64,000 bases of DNA, taken from contig NZ_JBKBEU010000001.1 of the NCBI RefSeq assembly GCF_047372505.1, positions 3,596,001-3,660,000 of the forward strand, written 5' to 3'. Of this stretch, positions 62,101-64,000 are shown in pieces; position 1 is the first letter of the stretch; each line of letters starts with the position of its first letter. Position numbers and translations under genes: made by a program. The notes beneath the pieces were generated by a model. It was not told where the DNA came from, searched no databases, and worked only from the letters and a program-made list of their open reading frames with translations. Source of the stretch: Phaeobacter cretensis (GTDB lineage Bacteria > Pseudomonadota > Alphaproteobacteria > Rhodobacterales > Rhodobacteraceae).

Positions 62101-64000
62101 CTGCGCGCTGGTGACCACCTTGCTCATGTTGAATGTGGTTTGATTGTTACCAAAATCACGGATTTTCCAACCAGACAGGTCGGTGATCTTCAGCGTTGTC
62201 TGATATTCGTTTTTGCCGGTTTCTTCTCGGCTTGTGCTCTCATTACCGGCCGCGAAGAGTGGGGTTGTGAAGGTGAGATACGACTTTGCACCATTTGCAT
62301 TGGGAAGTTGGATGACATTAACGGCATCCCCCTGCACTTGCGTTAGCGACCTGTCGCCAGCTAGCCAACCGTTGTTCGCGAAGGTCTCGACATAGTTCTT
62401 CGCGGTTTTGTTCAATTCACCGCTGGTCTTGGTAATTGCAGCAAGTTCGACGTCAGTCGCATCCAGACCTTGACCGCCAAGTGCGATGACCTGATCAATG
62501 TCATCTTCTGCCACAAGATCGCTGAAGAAGTCAGTGTAGTGCGCTTTGATCTTATCCTGTTTTTGGTCAAAGCTGCCATCAAAGAACTCTTCGACCGTTT
62601 GTTCATTACCGTTTTTGTCTGTTCTGATTTTTTCGGCGTATTTGTCAGCGATGCCTTCAAGCGCGACTTGCTCAAACGCGCCGACAATTGCCGAAATTGC
62701 TCCACCGATTAAGCCGACCGCTGCAGCGATTGGTGCGCCGACGCCGGTTGCGGCCAGAACGCCCGAGGTCACGCCTGTCACAACGTCCAAGCCAGTTGTC
62801 ACGCCATAAAACGCGGCTTCAGCGTCTTTTGACTCCTGCAACAAGTCGCCAAGGAGACCCGAGCTGTAAGTGTCAGCCTTTTGGATCGCGTCAATGCGAT
62901 CCTGTTTTTGGTCGAATTCGGACCATTTCGCGGGGTTGATGGCCCCCACAACCGATCCGATTGCGCCGATAATTGGAACAGCTTTGCCGAGGACGTTTGC
63001 CGCCTTGGATCCTGCTTTGACAGCCAGTTCTGCAATGCCGAGCACGTTTTCAACCGCCGCAAAGGCCAGCGCTGTGCCTTGCAGGCCTACTTCGGCCTGA
63101 ACAATTTTCCGTGTTTCAGGGTCCAGATTTGGATCTGCCAGTAATTTTGCCGTCGGTACAAAGCTGCCCGCAGCACCGCCGACAAGCGAAAGCGCCGCAA
63201 ACCCTTTAAATCCCTTGGCAACTTTCAGGTGCCCGGCTGCATCCAGGATGTCGCCCATCGAGGACCCAATTGCTTCGCCAAGGAAGCCCGCATTGGTTAT
63301 ATGGCCGTCAACAGTGTTTTCCGGTTTGGTCGCAAACGCAGCTGAGGCTTGTGCGGTGCTCAAAAGACTGACTCCGGCTTTGAGCGACGCAGTCCGGACC
63401 GTGCTGCTGTATTCTTCAAACCCGTCCGTTTTTTCCTTTTGATTGATCAGGCCAAGCGTTTCTTCTGAAATCGTCTCCAGCTCGAACTTGGCGGCATTGG
63501 CAAGGTCTTCGCTGCCAGTGTATGTCTCGGCTGCATATTGTTTGTATTCGCTCAGTTTTTCCTGCCTGGCCACCTCAAGGGCATCAATGCGAAGCTGAAG
63601 GTAGTCGGAGTGTTCCTTGGTGAACCCACCAATATCTTCGCCTTTATTGAATTCGTTCAGAGTGGTCTGCAGGTTCTCAGCGGTAAAGATCATCTCAGTT
63701 GTCGTTTGGATCTTCCTGTTGACCGTTTGCGCAAGCGTTGCGTCATAGTCAGCATGTTGCTGGTCGTTATATCTTGAGAATTGCTCTGTCAGCAGGTTCA
63801 GTTCAGTTCGCAATTTTCCAAGATCGTTGGAGACGTTGCCTTTGATCGAGTTGACATATTGCTCGTTACTGTCCGCCAGTTGCCCCGCTGCATATTGTTG
63901 CTCGACGGCCGCGACCATCTTGCCGACAATTTTCAGATCTTTGGCAATGAACCCGGCTAGTTCTGCGGCCTGGTTCTCATCCTCTTCAATGAGGTCGCTT
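59134..64000 (-). CDS. RTX pore-forming toxin (HlyA/leukotoxin type), 5' end cut by the window
   Basis: At least 1,621 residues read; the frame stays open to the window edge, so the N-terminus is missing. Visible order: helical, coiled-coil-like N-part; a hydrophobic pore-forming-like segment (GVTSGVLAATGVGAPIAAAV, then GGAISAIVGAF; about 62690-62800); a HlyA-like NNGWLAGD region; a conserved middle (KITDLSGWKIRDFGNNQTTF). Many GGxGxDxUx repeats follow (GGAGDDLINL, GGAGNDRIEG, and others) that bind calcium, then a C-terminus ending NSFVFV. A type I secretion signal should lie in the last 60 residues. Its activator follows; no HlyB/HlyD/TolC gene is in the window. Confidence 0.9.
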   Translation of the reverse strand, partial: SDLIEEDENQAAELAGFIAKDLKIVGKMVAAVEQQYAAGQLADSNEQYVNSIKGNVSNDLGKLRTELNLLTEQFSRYNDQQHADYDATLAQTVNRKIQTTTEMIFTAENLQTTLNEFNKGEDIGGFTKEHSDYLQLRIDALEVARQEKLSEYKQYAAETYTGSEDLANAAKFELETISEETLGLINQKEKTDGFEEYSSTVRTASLKAGVSLLSTAQASAAFATKPENTVDGHITNAGFLGEAIGSSMGDILDAAGHLKVAKGFKGFAALSLVGGAAGSFVPTAKLLADPNLDPETRKIVQAEVGLQGTALAFAAVENVLGIAELAVKAGSKAANVLGKAVPIIGAIGSVVGAINPAKWSEFDQKQDRIDAIQKADTYSSGLLGDLLQESKDAEAAFYGVTTGLDVVTGVTSGVLAATGVGAPIAAAVGLIGGAISAIVGAFEQVALEGIADKYAEKIRTDKNGNEQTVEEFFDGSFDQKQDKIKAHYTDFFSDLVAEDDIDQVIALGGQGLDATDVELAAITKTSGELNKTAKNYVETFANNGWLAGDRSLTQVQGDAVNVIQLPNANGAKSYLTFTTPLFAAGNESTSREETGKNEYQTTLKITDLSGWKIRDFGNNQTTFNMSKVVTSAQDRLGNSMEIGIEIDAAGGDDTLFAYESEITFDGGSGSDTASYARLSGTELSRGITVFASADTVSVSKNLKEGSKYYQETIDSQTTNHGKRTEVVEFRKVGLEDRSTQHSVTDRLSNVEIIHGSSLGDYIYQDLSTQIVQVFGFGGDDSIDVGDAIEIVGGGAGDDLINLKHSLLESYWNGQKSDLYIDGGDGHGDTIGITKETLDRFLDELETDQIRAQTATEMAEALIPIGSDNREEEVAKTAASLANILRNTDDAALKNLTVLNTEKVHVKLDAEGADGETIVHSLTTYREAINNSITNLNSDNSESDLDISIEAYYNKKVAILGSDRDDTIEGSGEHDYLFGGAGDDQFVIDDLYTGNDILVGAEGRDVYNVKNFPVSWTIGSHGHHLITGPEAEDIKGDVLNIRVLDDADIWFNSYGNDLVISLGENNSFTVEDYFTSGIGLATNTQVYGGGASGWTTVKGLVQSDLDSALALSGNNSKLLVNVVHAEGVSVNFHHGPAGTFGSTSAASPNNYFSTIRSNYHAFRNSDDIWQTHKDTDDTSGFADALGQTLDAQKGGAKLDADGLAELKDILSIRDTARSEINGTNQADVLVGTSGSDNIYGSNGADSIDGRAGNDIINGGLDDDTINGGTGFDLYSREGYGIGIKIDLDATKLKEYARYTNSSGDEVIVGDAKTYSNFEGVIGTDHADRITGNIDANYLEGGLGSDTISGLAGNDVIHGGAGLDVLDGGAGFDIASYRGASWAIQFHLESTDPAHSQLEQYWNGSQWLQGDTVSNFEGVVGTSHADILTGNSGANYFEGGAGNDRIEGKAGDDTIHGGEGGDTLDGGEGFDVLSYEGQAAAVKINLANQTSQRMSGSGSYVTDDTISGFEAVIGTSQSDELYGNDEGNRLEGGGGSDRLAGGAGFDTFVFSANHGHDLIEDFTVGEDKLLFNFGGSVDGFEMSFVENADNSVYATRIHTSDGNVIDLIGVEPDALVANSFVFV
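59340..60210 (-). repeat. Three tandem RTX modules of about 95 residues
   Basis: Within the toxin, three copies share the plan SY-x-G, a beta-rich spacer ending NFEGVxGTxxAD (third copy: GFEAVIGTSQSD), then a GG-rich nonapeptide block. Approximate DNA spans are 60200-59890, 59889-59590 and 59589-59340. The units are diverged, so the expansion is old. Confidence 0.7.

Overview
This window looks like chromosomal DNA of a marine Roseobacter-group alphaproteobacterium (Rhodobacteraceae, such as Phaeobacter, Ruegeria or relatives). That is an inference from gene content: three binding-protein ABC systems, two TRAP systems, a short-chain fatty acyl regulator (ScfR/DUF2083 type), a GapR/DUF2312 protein, a smo-mtlK polyol operon like that of Rhodobacter, a reductive pyrimidine pathway with RutR, and an RTX toxin. 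No rRNA, CRISPR array, IS element or phage was seen. There is one tRNA gene, tRNA-Asn(GTT).

Layout. 1-2160 (minus): a binding protein and the start of a LivH-type permease. 2391-8713 (plus): ScfR-type regulator, single-domain response regulator, small two-helix membrane protein, a fused SLC5 symporter/histidine kinase and a FliM-like protein with a Gly/Asp-rich tail, probably a nutrient-sensing unit. 8921-11235 (minus): a sulfide/persulfide operon (metallo-beta-lactamase dioxygenase, two YeeE/YedE halves, rhodanese/phosphatase-like protein). 11539-13240: small proteins, GapR and RidA. 13588-24041: a complete reductive pyrimidine unit (preT, preA, rutR, amidohydrolase, dihydropyrimidinase, four-gene ABC importer) with a perfect RutR operator. 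24219-26542: a short conserved protein, an orphan ferredoxin and a flavin reductase. 26734-29387 (minus): acs translationally coupled to a zinc-lid adenylate kinase. 29990-33155: TRAP transporter. 33277-36553: PepSY protein, glycine-zipper lipoprotein and a two-component system. 36828-40740: MFS exporter, tRNA-Asn, metallo-beta-lactamase hydrolase and an orphan EnvZ-like kinase. 40765-48486: Gfo/Idh oxidoreductase and GntR regulator divergent from a luciferase-type monooxygenase, aldo/keto reductase, flavin reductase and a second TRAP transporter. 48548-50392: Sel1 protein and a MauG-like dihaem peroxidase. 50406-57962 (minus): LacI regulator and the smoEFGKS-mtlK operon. 58550-64000 (minus): an RTX toxin, open at the window edge, followed by its HlyC-type acyltransferase.

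The regions most worth following up are the symporter-kinase/FliM-like unit, the acs-adk coupling, the monooxygenase-TRAP cluster of unknown substrate, the RTX operon with its activator downstream, and several near-perfect palindromes that look like operators. Coordinates, motifs and overlaps were read directly from the sequence. Product names rest on recognising families without any database search.
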